A stretch of 64,000 bases of DNA from Oceanobacter sp. (GCA_002733645.1 NVWL01000006.1:62001-126000), one strand, 5' to 3'. Positions 37,198 to 49,532 are shown, numbered from the stretch's first letter. Numbers and translations are program-made. The notes: generated by a model from the sequence alone, not told the origin.

Positions 37198-38328
37198 TTA
37201 TTCTTTCGGGTTGGTACATTCGCTACGAGCTGGTTCAAATTTACAGCGAATTTTACGTTGCAAACGCAGCATGGCCGGATCGTAGTAACCCTCTTCGCGT
37301 AATTTCAAGCGCACATCTAACGCAATCTGTTCCATTTTCTGAACATCCGACTTCGTGTCTTTCATCCAGAACTCACCTGGAATCAACGCCATTTCGTTAT
37401 CAACGCGACGAGCGTAGTTATCAAATTTAAAGAGAAAGTCTTCTCGTAATATCTGAGCTAAACCCGGAGGAAATTTTTCCGTATGACCAATTAGCTGAAT
37501 CGTTGACTGTGCGACCGGAGTATCAAATATGCCAACATCACGACTAATTTGACCTGTCCCCATCACAAGGTAAGCAATAATCGGAGAGATCATCCCCTTC
37601 ACTTTGCCGTCCGCATAACTTTGAACATTCGACATCATACTCCCATTTGCTGGGTTCGCACCGATGGCCGATACGAACTCTGAGCGCGAAGGGTCAATCG
37701 ATTCGACAGCCATTAGCTGATTTTTGAAATCAGCTAAACTACGTTTGCTTCTATCACTGGTAAAACGATAGGAAGCGCCCATGGTAGCAACACCCAATAC
37801 GGTATATTTGTCATCCGTTAAACGGGACGCCATACGCGGATTCGCAAGAACCTGCATAAGTAGATGCACCTGTTCACGCTGACGCATTCCACCAATGGCT
37901 TCGATGGTTCCAGCAAATTTGTTGAACTCCATAGCAACCGAGCCACGAATCAAAGCGGCGTCACAGCGATCATCAGTTCGTAAGGCATCGAGAAGCTCAA
38001 CTTCATCCTGGAAAGTAATAACCGTGAGGTCCATCCCGTAATGAAGCGAGCGAAGTTTTTGATCATCAACTGTCGAGGAGATAGGGCCAGCCTTACCCAG
38101 TGGGTCCCACACACAAAACGTGCGTAAGATACGGCCACCGACCATTTCATCAACCTGCAATTTCTTTAAAGCGCGAATGCGCTTTTCAAGTGGTAAGTTA
38201 GGATTCATCACCGTCGCTTCAAGTTTTGAATTACGACGAGACTCTAAGTCACCAGATGTATCAGCAAACACTGCTGATGATAGAAACAAAAGACCAAATA
38301 TAGAGGCGAGAAGTGTTTTGGCTTTCAT
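37198..38328 (-). CDS. Periplasmic putative solute-binding protein (DUF6091-like)
   Basis: This 376-residue protein has a signal peptide (about 1-22, ending AVFA) and is otherwise soluble. RTFCVWDPLGKAGPISSTV, DDRCDAALIRGSVAMEF, MAVESIDPSRSEFVSA and MISPIIAYLVMGTGQI suggest a TRAP/periplasmic-binding-type fold, as in proteins annotated 'putative solute-binding protein' (DUF6091). No transporter subunits are adjacent. GAAGGAAG precedes the ATG. The family call is tentative. Confidence 0.6.
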   Translation of the reverse strand: MKAKTLLASIFGLLFLSSAVFADTSGDLESRRNSKLEATVMNPNLPLEKRIRALKKLQVDEMVGGRILRTFCVWDPLGKAGPISSTVDDQKLRSLHYGMDLTVITFQDEVELLDALRTDDRCDAALIRGSVAMEFNKFAGTIEAIGGMRQREQVHLLMQVLANPRMASRLTDDKYTVLGVATMGASYRFTSDRSKRSLADFKNQLMAVESIDPSRSEFVSAIGANPANGSMMSNVQSYADGKVKGMISPIIAYLVMGTGQISRDVGIFDTPVAQSTIQLIGHTEKFPPGLAQILREDFLFKFDNYARRVDNEMALIPGEFWMKDTKSDVQKMEQIALDVRLKLREEGYYDPAMLRLQRKIRCKFEPARSECTNPKE

Positions 38329-38734
38329 TCTGCTTCCTTCGTTATTGTTGTAATACCTACGAAAAAACTAGATAGAATCACCTGAAGGCGAAAAGACTAA
38401 ATAGTAATAAAGCAGGATACCGCGTTAATTATTGTTATAAAGACCCATTACGACAAATGTCCTATATTGGTACATTCTCGGCTGAATGCGACCCCTAAGA
38501 ACAAACATTTTCGGCAGTCCCTCCTCGAACTATTGCGCTTGTTAAAATCAAACCACTTACATATTGATACCACTCTGATGGCTCAATATGCAACAACAGA
38601 AGGATTAGTGGCGTGTGTCCACACAGTAAGGTGTTTTAAACAAACGTCTGAATAGTATGCCTACAAACGCTCAGGTGAAAGGACTCCATGAGCCGCATTC
38701 ACCTCAACTTACGCCATAAATTTAATCGGGAAAT
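38329..38734. other. Intergenic region with inverted repeat
   Basis: About 400 bases lie between the secF end and the solute-binding protein gene. A 13-bp inverted repeat (38710-38722 with 38730-38742, arm ACGCCATAAATTT) overlaps the secF stop and may end the Sec operon, although no T-tract follows. The short frame at 38467-38655 has no support. Confidence 0.45.
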
Positions 38735-39643
38735 TTATGGCGTTTGATCTTCTTCTTCCACTTCAGGAGGCAATAAATCTTCACGACTGATATTAAACGC
38801 CAGCAATAAGTTAGCGGCAATATAGATAGAAGAATAAGTACCTACAGCAACACCAATAGTCAGTGCTAGCGCGAAGTTATGAATGATATCGCCACCTAAG
38901 AACAATAAGGCCAACAACACCAACACCGTGGTTAAGGAGGTCATCAGAGTACGGCCAAGCGTTTGCGTCAGCGATTCATTGATAATTTCAATCGCGGCCC
39001 CCACACGCATGGTTCTGAAGTTTTCACGAATACGGTCAGAAACAACAATGGTATCGTTCAGGGAGTACCCGATCACCGCCAGCAAGGCCGCCAGTACGTT
39101 CAGGTCAAACTCCCATTGGAATAACGCAAACATACCTATGATGATCACAACATCATGAAACAAGGCCAGCACCGCACCCAACGAAAATTTCCACTGAAAA
39201 CGGAAAGCAACGTAGGCCATCACCACAAACAAGGCGACAAGCATGGCGATACCACCTTCATCGCGAAGCTCTTCACCAACACTCGCGCCCACAAACTCAC
39301 TGCGCAACAAGATCAGTTCGTTACTGCCTGCTTCTTCTTGCAGGAGTGTTAACACTTCATTACCAAGATCATCACGAAACGCTTCCGACATACGTACCAG
39401 CACGTCAGTTTCAGAACCAAAATTCTGGACGACGACATCTCGGTAGCCTGCGCCTTCGAGCACCGTTTTAATACCGTTCAATGGCTCAGGGGTCTGGTAT
39501 TCAACCTCTAGCAAGGTGCCGCCAGTGAAGTCGAGACCAAAGTTCAAACCACGAACTGCCAAAGCAACAACAGCAACGATCAATAACACCAGTGAAATAC
39601 CCGCCGTTACATGGCGGAAACGCATAAAGTTAATCGAGTTCAT
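38735..39643 (-). CDS. secF: Protein translocase subunit SecF
   Basis: This 302-residue SecF has an N-terminal helix, GLDFTGGTLLEVEY in the periplasmic domain, and five C-terminal helices with VIGYSLNDTIVVSDRIRENFR, the conserved SecF transmembrane-4 motif. With SecD it uses the proton gradient to assist SecYEG-driven export. Its ATG overlaps the secD stop by four bases (ATGA), so the two are coupled. Confidence 0.97.
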   Translation of the reverse strand: MNSINFMRFRHVTAGISLVLLIVAVVALAVRGLNFGLDFTGGTLLEVEYQTPEPLNGIKTVLEGAGYRDVVVQNFGSETDVLVRMSEAFRDDLGNEVLTLLQEEAGSNELILLRSEFVGASVGEELRDEGGIAMLVALFVVMAYVAFRFQWKFSLGAVLALFHDVVIIIGMFALFQWEFDLNVLAALLAVIGYSLNDTIVVSDRIRENFRTMRVGAAIEIINESLTQTLGRTLMTSLTTVLVLLALLFLGGDIIHNFALALTIGVAVGTYSSIYIAANLLLAFNISREDLLPPEVEEEDQTP

Positions 39644-41502
39644 ACTTTTCCTCCTATCGACAGGCTACTCACATTGCGGCCACCGTAGATAAAGTTGGTC
39701 ATCGCGCGAGTCACCATTACAGCGGTAAACATCGAGGTGAGAATCCCGAATGATAGTGTCACAGCAAAGCCTTTCACTGGCCCTGTGCCCACAGCAAACA
39801 AAATAACCGCCACAATTAAGGTGGTAATATTGGCATCAAAGATGGTTAAGAACGCACGATCATAACCTTCATGAATTGCTTGTTGGGGTGAGCGTCCATT
39901 TCTTAGTTCTTCACGAATACGCGAGAAGATCAGCACGTTGGCGTCGACCGCCATACCCACCGTCAAAACAATACCGGCAATACCCGGCAAGGTAAGCGTC
40001 GCGCCAATCAAAGACATTAACGCCACAAGTAACGTCAAGTTAATAGCCAAGGCAATATTCGCCACCACACCAAATACACGATAAAAAACGATCATCGCAA
40101 CCAGTACCAGCAGTAAACCAGCAGCCACTGAAAGCGCGCCTTTTTCGATGTTTTCTGCACCAAGGCTTGGGCCGACGGTTCGCTCTTCAACGAAGTCCAT
40201 TGGCGCTGCAAGCGCACCAGCACGAAGCAACAACGCCAGTTCAGGCGCTTCAGCCGCTCCTAAGCCCGTAATACGGAAGCTATTGCCTAGTACGCTTTGA
40301 ATCGTGGCCAAGGAGATAATTGATTTTTCAACCACTTGAATCGTTTTTGGCTGCTCAACACCATCAACCATTTCATAGGTTGTTTTGGGCTTGCGCTCAA
40401 CAAACAATACGGCCATGCGACGCTGAACCGCGCGTTTGGTGACCTGAGTCATCATCGCGCCGCCCTTAGAGTCCAAGCTGATATTTACCTGAGGGAAGCT
40501 ATTTTCATCAAAACTGGAGCTAGCATTGGTCACGCTATCCCCTGTCGTGATTACTTTCTTTTCAAGGCGCGCCGTACGACCACCTTCACTACGGAAAGTG
40601 TACTCTTCAGTAGCAAAGCGGCTTGCACCTGATTCTGCTTCTAAACGAAACTCTAGGTTCGCTGCCTTACCCAAAATTTTCTTCGCTTCGGCAGTGTCCT
40701 GTACACCTGGCAACTCAACCACAATCCGGTTACGGCCTTGGCGCTGAACCAATGGTTCGGCAACACCCAGCTCGTTTACACGATTGCGCAGTGTCATTAA
40801 GTTTTGCTTCACGGCGTAATCTTCAAACTCTTTGACTTGCTGCTCAGTCACAGAAAGAAGTAGATCAAAGTTTCCATCCACCTCTTCTTCCTGAATCAAA
40901 AACTCGCCAGGGTAGCTGCGATTTACAAAAGCACGTGCTTCGGTGCGCAATTCTTCCTTACGAAAGCTCAAACGCAACTTAGTATCGTCAGCAACAATGA
41001 TGCGGTACTTAATGTCTTCTTCACGCAGGCTATTGCGAAGGTCTTCACGGTAGTTGGTCATACGGCCTTTGACATACTCTGCCATATCCACTTCCATCAA
41101 GAAGTGCACACCACCACTTAAATCAAGGCCCAATGTCATAGGGCCAGCACCCAAATCCACCAGCCATTGTGGGGTTGTTGGTGCTAAGTTCAAGGCGACA
41201 ATGTAGTCATCCCCTAAACGACGCTGAATGGCCGCTTTCGCAGGCAACTGAGCATCGGTCGATGCAAGACGAAATAACGCCGTTGAGCCTGTGACTTCTT
41301 CGCCAAAGTATTCTATGTCAGCGGCATCAAGTGCTTTACGGACGTCTTCGAGTGTACGTTCTGACATTTCAGCGCCAGCACGTGATGGCGTAACTTGTAT
41401 TGCAGAGTCAGGTGGATATAGGTTGGGAGCCGCATAAATAAAGGCCAGCACAACCACCGCCAGTATCAGCAGGTTTTTCCAAATTGGGTATTTATTGAGC
41501 AT
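39640..41502 (-). CDS. secD: Protein translocase subunit SecD
   Basis: This 620-residue SecD has an N-terminal helix (ILAVVVLAFIYAAPNLYP), GLDLSGGVHFLMEVD, the P1 head domain, and six C-terminal helices with GMAVDANVLIFSRIREELR. Length and domain order are normal. It sits between yajC and secF; a terminator-like hairpin lies just upstream. Confidence 0.97.
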   Translation of the reverse strand: MLNKYPIWKNLLILAVVVLAFIYAAPNLYPPDSAIQVTPSRAGAEMSERTLEDVRKALDAADIEYFGEEVTGSTALFRLASTDAQLPAKAAIQRRLGDDYIVALNLAPTTPQWLVDLGAGPMTLGLDLSGGVHFLMEVDMAEYVKGRMTNYREDLRNSLREEDIKYRIIVADDTKLRLSFRKEELRTEARAFVNRSYPGEFLIQEEEVDGNFDLLLSVTEQQVKEFEDYAVKQNLMTLRNRVNELGVAEPLVQRQGRNRIVVELPGVQDTAEAKKILGKAANLEFRLEAESGASRFATEEYTFRSEGGRTARLEKKVITTGDSVTNASSSFDENSFPQVNISLDSKGGAMMTQVTKRAVQRRMAVLFVERKPKTTYEMVDGVEQPKTIQVVEKSIISLATIQSVLGNSFRITGLGAAEAPELALLLRAGALAAPMDFVEERTVGPSLGAENIEKGALSVAAGLLLVLVAMIVFYRVFGVVANIALAINLTLLVALMSLIGATLTLPGIAGIVLTVGMAVDANVLIFSRIREELRNGRSPQQAIHEGYDRAFLTIFDANITTLIVAVILFAVGTGPVKGFAVTLSFGILTSMFTAVMVTRAMTNFIYGGRNVSSLSIGGKV

Positions 41503-41527
41503 ACTACTGCCCTTTTTCCTTCAGAAT

Positions 41528-41552
41528 AAAAAACGGCCTCCGAAGAGACCGT
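41528..41552 (-). terminator. Terminator-like hairpin inside the yajC-secD gap
   Basis: On the minus strand an 8-bp stem (ACGGTCTC with GAGGCCGT, one G-T wobble) closes a TTCG tetraloop and is followed directly by TTTTTT. It lies 15 bases past the yajC stop and 25 bases before the secD start, so it should partly terminate transcription within the operon. Confidence 0.8.
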
Positions 41553-41567
41553 AACGATGCGTATAAC

Positions 41568-41930
41568 TTACGCTTTCACTTCTTTGATCGTGCCCTTTGG
41601 CAGAACCGCTGTAACAGCAACTTTCTGCACAGGGAACTGAACGCCATCAGCGACCTCAACAACAACAAACTCGTCCGTTACTTTAGTGACTTTACCCAAC
41701 ATGCCACCCGCAGTTACCACTTCGTCGTTTTTAGCCAATTCAGCAATCAAGTTCTTGTGTTCTTTCTGACGCTTTGACTGTGGACGCCACAACAAAAAGT
41801 AGAAAATCAGTAGGAAACCGCCTAGAAAAACAAAAGACTCGATACCACCGCCCATTGGCTGGTCTAAACCACCTTCAGCCATAGCCGCCGCTGGGGCGAT
41901 TAGTGCCAGTGTTGCTAGTAATGCTTTCAT
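41568..41930 (-). CDS. yajC: Sec translocon accessory subunit YajC
   Basis: This 120-residue protein has an unusual cleavable-looking N-terminus (MKALLATLALIAPAAAMAEG), one membrane helix (FVFLGGFLLIFYFLLWRPQSKRQKEH) and a soluble C-terminal domain with LAKNDEVVTAGGMLGKV, the YajC signature. It joins SecDF-YidC. GGGAGAG precedes the start. Confidence 0.96.
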   Translation of the reverse strand: MKALLATLALIAPAAAMAEGGLDQPMGGGIESFVFLGGFLLIFYFLLWRPQSKRQKEHKNLIAELAKNDEVVTAGGMLGKVTKVTDEFVVVEVADGVQFPVQKVAVTAVLPKGTIKEVKA

Positions 41931-41980
41931 TAAATGTACTCTCCCAATGTGCAGGCAATGCCTGCTAAATATAAAATCGT

Positions 41981-44193
<2,213 letters not shown>

Positions 44194-44312
44194 GAAGGTA
44201 ATGACGTTTCTCTGGCTTTACTGACCAAAATAGTGGCTAAAATTTACTGCAAAAGTGGGCGCAAGATTACCGGAGATATCACGCTAAGTTAAGGAAATAC
44301 TTAAAAAAATTG

Positions 44313-44340
44313 TTGACTGATATTTTTTCCTGAGTAATAT
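44313..44340 (+). promoter_or_regulatory. Promoter of the tRNA-Leu pair
   Basis: TTGACT (44313) and TAATAT (44335) are separated by 16 bases, followed by a GC-rich ACGCGGCCACT discriminator also seen before tRNA-Met at 55 kb. Such discriminators fit growth-rate and stringent control of tRNA genes. Confidence 0.7.
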
Positions 44341-44366
44341 ACGCGGCCACTGACCGATACTGATTT

Positions 44367-44451
44367 GCCAGAGTGGCGAAATTGGTAGACGCAGGGGATT
44401 CAAAATCCCCCGCCTTCGGGTGTGCCGGTTCGAGTCCGGCCTCTGGTACCA
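44367..44451 (+). tRNA. tRNA-Leu (anticodon CAA)
   Basis: An 85-base class II tRNA. The acceptor stem GCCAGAG/CTCTGGT has a terminal G-U pair; anticodon loop TTCAAAA gives CAA. A variable arm CGCCTTCGGGTG, T-loop TTCGAGT and encoded CCA are present. Confidence 0.97.
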
Positions 44452-44536
44452 TTGGTTCTCCTGAATCAGTACCGAAATCAATACGGTCAGTCCGCAAGAG
44501 TAAGTCGCTAGTCTTAGCCAGAATTACTGTCTTGTC

Positions 44537-44623
44537 GCCCAGGTGGTGGAATTGGTAGACACGCAGCGTTCAGGTCGCTGTGAGCTTACGCTCGTGAGAG
44601 TTCGAGTCTCTCCCTGGGCACCA
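44537..44623 (+). tRNA. tRNA-Leu (anticodon CAG)
   Basis: An 87-base class II tRNA. Acceptor stem GCCCAGG/CCTGGGC, anticodon loop TTCAGGT (CAG), long variable arm, T-loop TTCGAGT and encoded CCA. It is 85 bases downstream of tRNA-Leu(CAA), probably cotranscribed. Confidence 0.97.
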
Positions 44624-44842
44624 CAACTCCCGATATCTCCTCTTTTTGTTTACCAGACAGCGTCAAAGTGAAGTTATCTCCTGAACTCACTTATCCATTT
44701 CTGATCATAAATATCCGTTGAAATCATCAAGTCCGCAGGTAAGTCACGCAATTTATTTAACTATATTTGCTCAGAGGCTTATTTAATCAAGCCAAACAGG
44801 CCAAGTTTACTATGCTTTCTTTATAAAATAAGGAGAGCATCC

Positions 44843-46495
44843 ATGCACAACCTCTACCGACTTAGCATTATCCCCATGGTCGCAGGTCTTCTGGCCGCCG
44901 CTCTAACATCGTACGTTATCTCTCTTAATCAGGCCGAGTCATTTATACTAACAATGATTCCGCCTATTTCAGCCGTTATCGTTACGGTCATATGCTTCTT
45001 GATGATGGTACTTCGTCCTTTGCGTCAATTTTTAGATTCCGTGAATGGCATTCTAAAAATGCGAGATACAACCATCAAAACAGAAGCAGCATGGTTGCAA
45101 CCCTCAATCACTGCGATCAATAGATATTTTGAATCGACAAGGAGCATACAAAAAGATCTTTCCGATAATGGTTCACACATTGCCATTTCTGCCGCTGAAA
45201 TGTCCTACGCTGCCGACCAGCTAAAAATAAAATTAAATGAAGAAAGCAAAGATAGCGCCCAAATTGTAAGCAGTACAGAAAGCATTTCAGGCACGATGGC
45301 AACCATGCTGCAACAGACAATTGAAGCAGCGAACGCCACCAACGAAGCTATGAAGATTAATAAGAAAGGCTCTGACGCCATTGCTGAAACCATTCCAGAA
45401 ATGGAAGGCACTCGCGATATGATTCAAAAGAACGCAGAAATTATTGCAGAACTAGAAGCCAAGTCTGAGAAAATCATACAAGTCACCAGCATCATCAGCG
45501 ATATTGCCGAGCAGACGAATCTACTGGCGTTAAACGCCGCCATCGAGGCTGCCCGCGCAGGTGAACAAGGCCGCGGATTTGCCGTTGTGGCCGATGAGGT
45601 ACGTGCATTAGCAGCAAAAACCTCCGGAGCCACCAGTCAGATAGGCGCGACAGTCAATGAAATCAATAGCGAAATTAAGCTCGCCGTATCCAACACTCAA
45701 TCGCTACTCTCTACGATTGATCACGGTGTTAAAATGACCCAATCGATTGGGCAACACCTCTCTGACATTAATATCCAGTCAGAAGCCATTCAGCAGTCAG
45801 TGAATCATCTCGCCAATAGTATGAATGAGAACAATAATGACATTAAAAATATCTCATCGGTCATCAGCCAAACCAGTGAACGTTTAAGCAAAACTGAAGC
45901 TGACGTTGCTTCTATTGCAGACCGTTCACAAGGACTATCTGAAACTTCCGAAAAAATCTACGAATCATTTGGTGAGTCAAGCCTTGGCGAACCTCATGAT
46001 CATGTATTACTTGAAGCACGTAATGCCGCCGCCGACATTGCAGACCGCTTTACCTCCGCCATTGCTGACGGAAGAATTAGCGAACAAAAGCTCTTTGATA
46101 GAAACTATCGTGAAATTCTCAAAACCTCACCAGTGAAATACTCTACTGACTTTGATGGGTTTACCGATGAAGTATTACCCATGATTCAAGAACCAATTTT
46201 AGAGCGCCATGCATTTATCGCGTACGCCGGAGCTGTAGATAATAACGGCTACTTTCCGACTCACAACAAACGTTACTCCCAGCCTTTAACTGGCGACTAC
46301 AAGGCTGATCTAGTGAATAACCGCACCAAACGTATCTTTAGTGATAGAACAGGCCTGCGCTGTGGAAACAACACACGTCCTTTCTTGCTACAAACTTACA
46401 AGCGTGACACCGGCGAAGTTATGCATGATCTCTCTGTACCTATCATTGTGCATGGCAAGCACTGGGGTGGGTTTCGAATTGGCTATCAGAGTTAA
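44843..46495 (+). CDS. Methyl-accepting chemotaxis protein with C-terminal sensor-like module
   Basis: This 550-residue MCP has two closely spaced membrane helices (about 7-29 and 37-58) with almost no periplasmic loop. The signalling hairpin contains [20 protein letters not shown] (about 222-241) and [14 protein letters not shown]. After the signalling domain, a soluble module of about 140 residues (about 405-550) contains [41 protein letters not shown] and HWGGFRIGY; this block recurs in a subset of proteobacterial MCPs and probably senses a cytoplasmic signal. AAGGAG precedes the ATG. No che genes are adjacent. Confidence 0.9.
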   Translation: MHNLYRLSIIPMVAGLLAAALTSYVISLNQAESFILTMIPPISAVIVTVICFLMMVLRPLRQFLDSVNGILKMRDTTIKTEAAWLQPSITAINRYFESTRSIQKDLSDNGSHIAISAAEMSYAADQLKIKLNEESKDSAQIVSSTESISGTMATMLQQTIEAANATNEAMKINKKGSDAIAETIPEMEGTRDMIQKNAEIIAELEAKSEKIIQVTSIISDIAEQTNLLALNAAIEAARAGEQGRGFAVVADEVRALAAKTSGATSQIGATVNEINSEIKLAVSNTQSLLSTIDHGVKMTQSIGQHLSDINIQSEAIQQSVNHLANSMNENNNDIKNISSVISQTSERLSKTEADVASIADRSQGLSETSEKIYESFGESSLGEPHDHVLLEARNAAADIADRFTSAIADGRISEQKLFDRNYREILKTSPVKYSTDFDGFTDEVLPMIQEPILERHAFIAYAGAVDNNGYFPTHNKRYSQPLTGDYKADLVNNRTKRIFSDRTGLRCGNNTRPFLLQTYKRDTGEVMHDLSVPIIVHGKHWGGFRIGYQS

Positions 46496-46654
46496 ATTCC
46501 AAACAAAGCGCCTATGAATAATTATGATGAATAAAGACACGTAGCACGTGAGTACTGTCATACTTCAGATGGGCAATTAGAAGGGCTGATAGCCGCCCTA
46601 TGCTCAAACATAAAACGTAAGATAATCGCCAGCCGAGCCACTATTATCCCATCG

Positions 46655-46800
46655 TTTGGAGTGACGTTAGACACTCCAAACTGATTTATTAATTCAATCG
46701 TATTTCTTTAAAACTCAGCTCTCTAGCTCAACTGTCTTTCGGGCTTCGCTCTGATCCGATGCAAGGAGAGGTTTCTCCTTACGACTCTCTTTCTTTGGCG
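46655..46800 (+). repeat. Intergenic dispersed repeat, copy A
   Basis: The element begins with a hairpin (TTTGGAGTG/CACTCCAAA, 46655-46680) and contains a block (46759-46784) identical over 26 bases to one at 60821-60846. Both copies lie just downstream of a rightward gene (here the MCP). Not part of any credible gene. Confidence 0.75.
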
Positions 46801-46844
46801 TGTTCGTCACTGTAATAATCATGCATTAATCATTCACAAATAAA

Positions 46845-46870
46845 AGGTGCCTTAGTTCTATTAAGCACCT
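46845..46870 (-). terminator. Terminator of the diguanylate cyclase gene
   Basis: AGGTGC/GCACCT arms with partly paired CTTA/TAA extension; on the minus strand TTTT and T-rich sequence follow. It lies 23 bases past the stop. Confidence 0.6.
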
Positions 46871-46892
46871 ATGGATAATAAAAAATCTCACT

Positions 46893-48836
46893 CTATTGAC
46901 GAACAGTCACTTGATTGCGTCCATTTTCTTTAGACTCATAAAGAGCTTGGTCAGCCTCATTGATCCATTCATCCGATGTATTAGATGACTTTGGTATTCC
47001 TGCTTTTACACCAATACTAATCGTCACACGCAGTGACGGATCAATTCGATCAAAATTCAGTTGCTCTACTCGCTCACGGATAGATTCTGCGATACTCACA
47101 GCGTGCTCAAGTTTCATTCCTGCCAATACAACAGCAAACTCTTCGCCACCGTAGCGCGCGAGTTGATCTTCATTCGTTAGCGATTCAGAAATAGCACCGG
47201 ATACACAACGTAGAATTTCATCTCCCGCCTGATGACCATACTTATCATTCACTATTTTAAAATGATCAATATCCAAAAGTAGAACGGCCAAGTCACCGCT
47301 ATCATGTATTGCTAATGCAAACTCATTAGCAACAAACTCATCGAAATAACGGCGGTTACGAATATTCGTAAGAGCATCTGTCGTACTCATTTTTTCAAGC
47401 TGACGGTTTACACTCTCCAATTCAACGGTACGTTCTTTCACTCGCTCTTCGAGGGTCTCTGTGGCACGTTTTTGAATATCGAGTGCTTTCGCTTGGGCTT
47501 CACGTGCCTCTCGCTCATGCTCTAACGCTTTCTCTTGCGCTTTACGTGCATTACGTTCCTGATCAAGTGCTTCGGTCTGCGCTTTTCGCGCTAGCTTCTC
47601 ATGCTCTAATGCATTTATCTGCGCATCATAACGCTCACGTTTTTCTTGATTCAAACGATCAGCCAATGCAAACGACAAAAGAATAACCTCCATCGCCGAA
47701 CCTATTTGAAGCGTATTTTCAGTAAAGAAATTTCGAGGAATAACATTGAATTTATTGAGGGCAAGAATCATCCCTCCAAGCAGAAAGCTAGTCCATGCAA
47801 TGGCATAGTATCGAGCAGCTACAAAACCTTCCGACCACCGTTTGAAGCCCAAATATATCGCACCAAGCATGGCGATCATAGCAACGACAATCAACAAACG
47901 GATTAAAGCATGATAAGCAACGATATTGCTTAAAAAGACAATAGAAACACAAGTAACAATCACACCGATAAGTAATCGATTAAAAAAAGGCGCATCGTCT
48001 TTCAGATACAAAAACTTCTGAGTAAACAGCGAAGCGAAAATAATGACCCCCGAGAGCAAGACAATAATACTCTGATCATTCCAGTTAGTGGCTTCTGGCC
48101 ACAGATATTGAAAATTAATCCCTTGTAAGCTGCCTAGAAACCCAGCCATGCAACCAACATAAATCACGTAATAAAGGTAATTACCTTCACGCACAGAGAA
48201 AAACACAAATAAATTATAAAACACCATGATCAGCATAACGCCGTAATACAAACCTAAACCCAACAGCTGATTTTGATCATGAACGAAGAAATCCCGCTCT
48301 TCCCATATGTTGATGGGAAACTGCATTGCACTGGATGTATCGACTCGAAAAATCCATTCCTGCGTTTCACCCTTAGCGATATCCATAGGAATCACAAAGT
48401 GTCGGTGTGAAATCAGTCGATCGTCAAATACTTGCTTGTCACCTAAACTGGTTTGAGTCCAAGGCGAATTACCATCACGTCGATACACATCGATGTAATC
48501 CAGCACCGGATACGACAAGCTAACAAAGCGCTGTATCTCTTTTTCGCTGTGGTTGGAAAATACTAGACGGTACCAGTACACGGAATCGGTATAACCAAAC
48601 GACAAACCCTTTTCACTGTATTGCCAAGCAACATCGGCCATTGTATCAATGGTGAGTTCATGTGAAGGGTCTTCAATATAGCCAGCTAATGGATCTAGGC
48701 TCTTGCCGGATGCTAGCTCAGTAACCTCTAATATTTCGCCTGGTTTATCGGCCTTAAAATCAGCGCCATGACTCGACCAAGCAACGCTTGCTGTCAAACA
48801 CAGCCATAATGACATCAACTGTCGTATCGTTTTCAT
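46893..48836 (-). CDS. 7TMR-DISM diguanylate cyclase
   Basis: This 647-residue protein has a signal peptide (MKTIRQLMSLWLCLTASVAW), a periplasmic 7TMR-DISMED2-type domain (WQYSEKGLSFGYTDSVYWYR, FRVDTSS), seven membrane helices (about 195-395), a coiled coil with KAQxEALxxER repeats (about 410-475), and a GGDEF domain with LTNIRNRRYFDEF, the metal-binding DIDHFKIVNDKYGHQAGD and active-site GGEEF (about 563). It should make cyclic di-GMP. An upstream extension to 49115 is rejected: AAGGGG lies before the ATG at 48836 and the extension overlaps the divergent gene. Confidence 0.9.
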   Translation of the reverse strand: MKTIRQLMSLWLCLTASVAWSSHGADFKADKPGEILEVTELASGKSLDPLAGYIEDPSHELTIDTMADVAWQYSEKGLSFGYTDSVYWYRLVFSNHSEKEIQRFVSLSYPVLDYIDVYRRDGNSPWTQTSLGDKQVFDDRLISHRHFVIPMDIAKGETQEWIFRVDTSSAMQFPINIWEERDFFVHDQNQLLGLGLYYGVMLIMVFYNLFVFFSVREGNYLYYVIYVGCMAGFLGSLQGINFQYLWPEATNWNDQSIIVLLSGVIIFASLFTQKFLYLKDDAPFFNRLLIGVIVTCVSIVFLSNIVAYHALIRLLIVVAMIAMLGAIYLGFKRWSEGFVAARYYAIAWTSFLLGGMILALNKFNVIPRNFFTENTLQIGSAMEVILLSFALADRLNQEKRERYDAQINALEHEKLARKAQTEALDQERNARKAQEKALEHEREAREAQAKALDIQKRATETLEERVKERTVELESVNRQLEKMSTTDALTNIRNRRYFDEFVANEFALAIHDSGDLAVLLLDIDHFKIVNDKYGHQAGDEILRCVSGAISESLTNEDQLARYGGEEFAVVLAGMKLEHAVSIAESIRERVEQLNFDRIDPSLRVTISIGVKAGIPKSSNTSDEWINEADQALYESKENGRNQVTVRQ

Positions 48837-48954
48837 CCATAGCCCCTTGGCAATAACTGAATTCAGTGTAGCCAAGACCAGAAATTCTGCCTGCGTTGTC
48901 TTTCTCATTAGAAGCCCGCAGAATGAGGGCCGAGTCTCAGATTTGGAAAACATA
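48837..48954. promoter_or_regulatory. Divergent promoter region
   Basis: These 118 bases lie between the start codons of the diguanylate cyclase and the TlpA-like gene and must hold both promoters. No clear operator was recognised. Confidence 0.35.
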
Positions 48955-49479
48955 ATGAAAAAGCTAGTTGTCTTGCTCTCAATCCTGCTAGGAATGACCG
49001 CTAACGCCGCGAATAACACTGAACATTCAGAGCATAAGGGCACCACCAAGGCCCCTGCTTTTGCACTCCCGTTGTTGGCTAATGGCCAAACATCAAGTTT
49101 GACCAAAAAAGTCACACTGGCGTCTTATCATGGCAAAGTTATCTATTTAGATTTTTGGGCCTCATGGTGTACGCCTTGCAGAAAATCACTACCGGCACTC
49201 AACCTATTGCGGAATGAGCTAGCGGATCAAGGCTTCGAAGTATTAGCCATTAACCTTGATGAGAGCCCAGAAGAAGGGCTGGAGTTTCTTGAGGAAATTC
49301 CCGTCGATTATCCAACATTATTTGATGATTCAGGCACCGCCGCTGCCTACCAGCTACGAGGGATGCCGACAGCGTATCTGATTGATCGCGACGGAAACCT
49401 GCAAGCACAGCACGTTGGCTTTAATCCTAAAGAGTTACCCAGCATTCGTGCCGCTATCGTAGACTTACTCGAACACTAA
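48955..49479 (+). CDS. TlpA-like periplasmic thioredoxin
   Basis: This 174-residue protein has a signal peptide (MKKLVVLLSILLGMTANAAN) and a thioredoxin fold with DFWASWCTPCRKSLPAL (CxxC), LAINLDESPEEGLEFL, and cis-Pro in RGMPTAYLIDRDG. It is probably a periplasmic disulfide reductase or cytochrome c maturation-type redoxin. The start at 48955 is chosen for the signal peptide; an in-frame start at 48847 overlaps the divergent gene. Next gene: an SDR, 53 bases downstream. Confidence 0.88.
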   Translation: MKKLVVLLSILLGMTANAANNTEHSEHKGTTKAPAFALPLLANGQTSSLTKKVTLASYHGKVIYLDFWASWCTPCRKSLPALNLLRNELADQGFEVLAINLDESPEEGLEFLEEIPVDYPTLFDDSGTAAAYQLRGMPTAYLIDRDGNLQAQHVGFNPKELPSIRAAIVDLLEH

Positions 49480-49532
49480 TATCCGATCACTGATCAAATA
49501 ATTTTCAACATCAACACATCACAGGAATTTGT

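Noticed and set aside
38467-38655. 62-residue open frame
   Set aside because: TTG start without ribosome site and no family resemblance.
44279-44558. Short open frames over tRNA-Leu(CAA)
   Set aside because: They are frames generated by tRNA sequence on either strand, a common false call.
48837-49115. N-terminal extension of the diguanylate cyclase
   Set aside because: It overlaps the divergent TlpA-like gene and precedes a clear ribosome site plus signal peptide at 48836.
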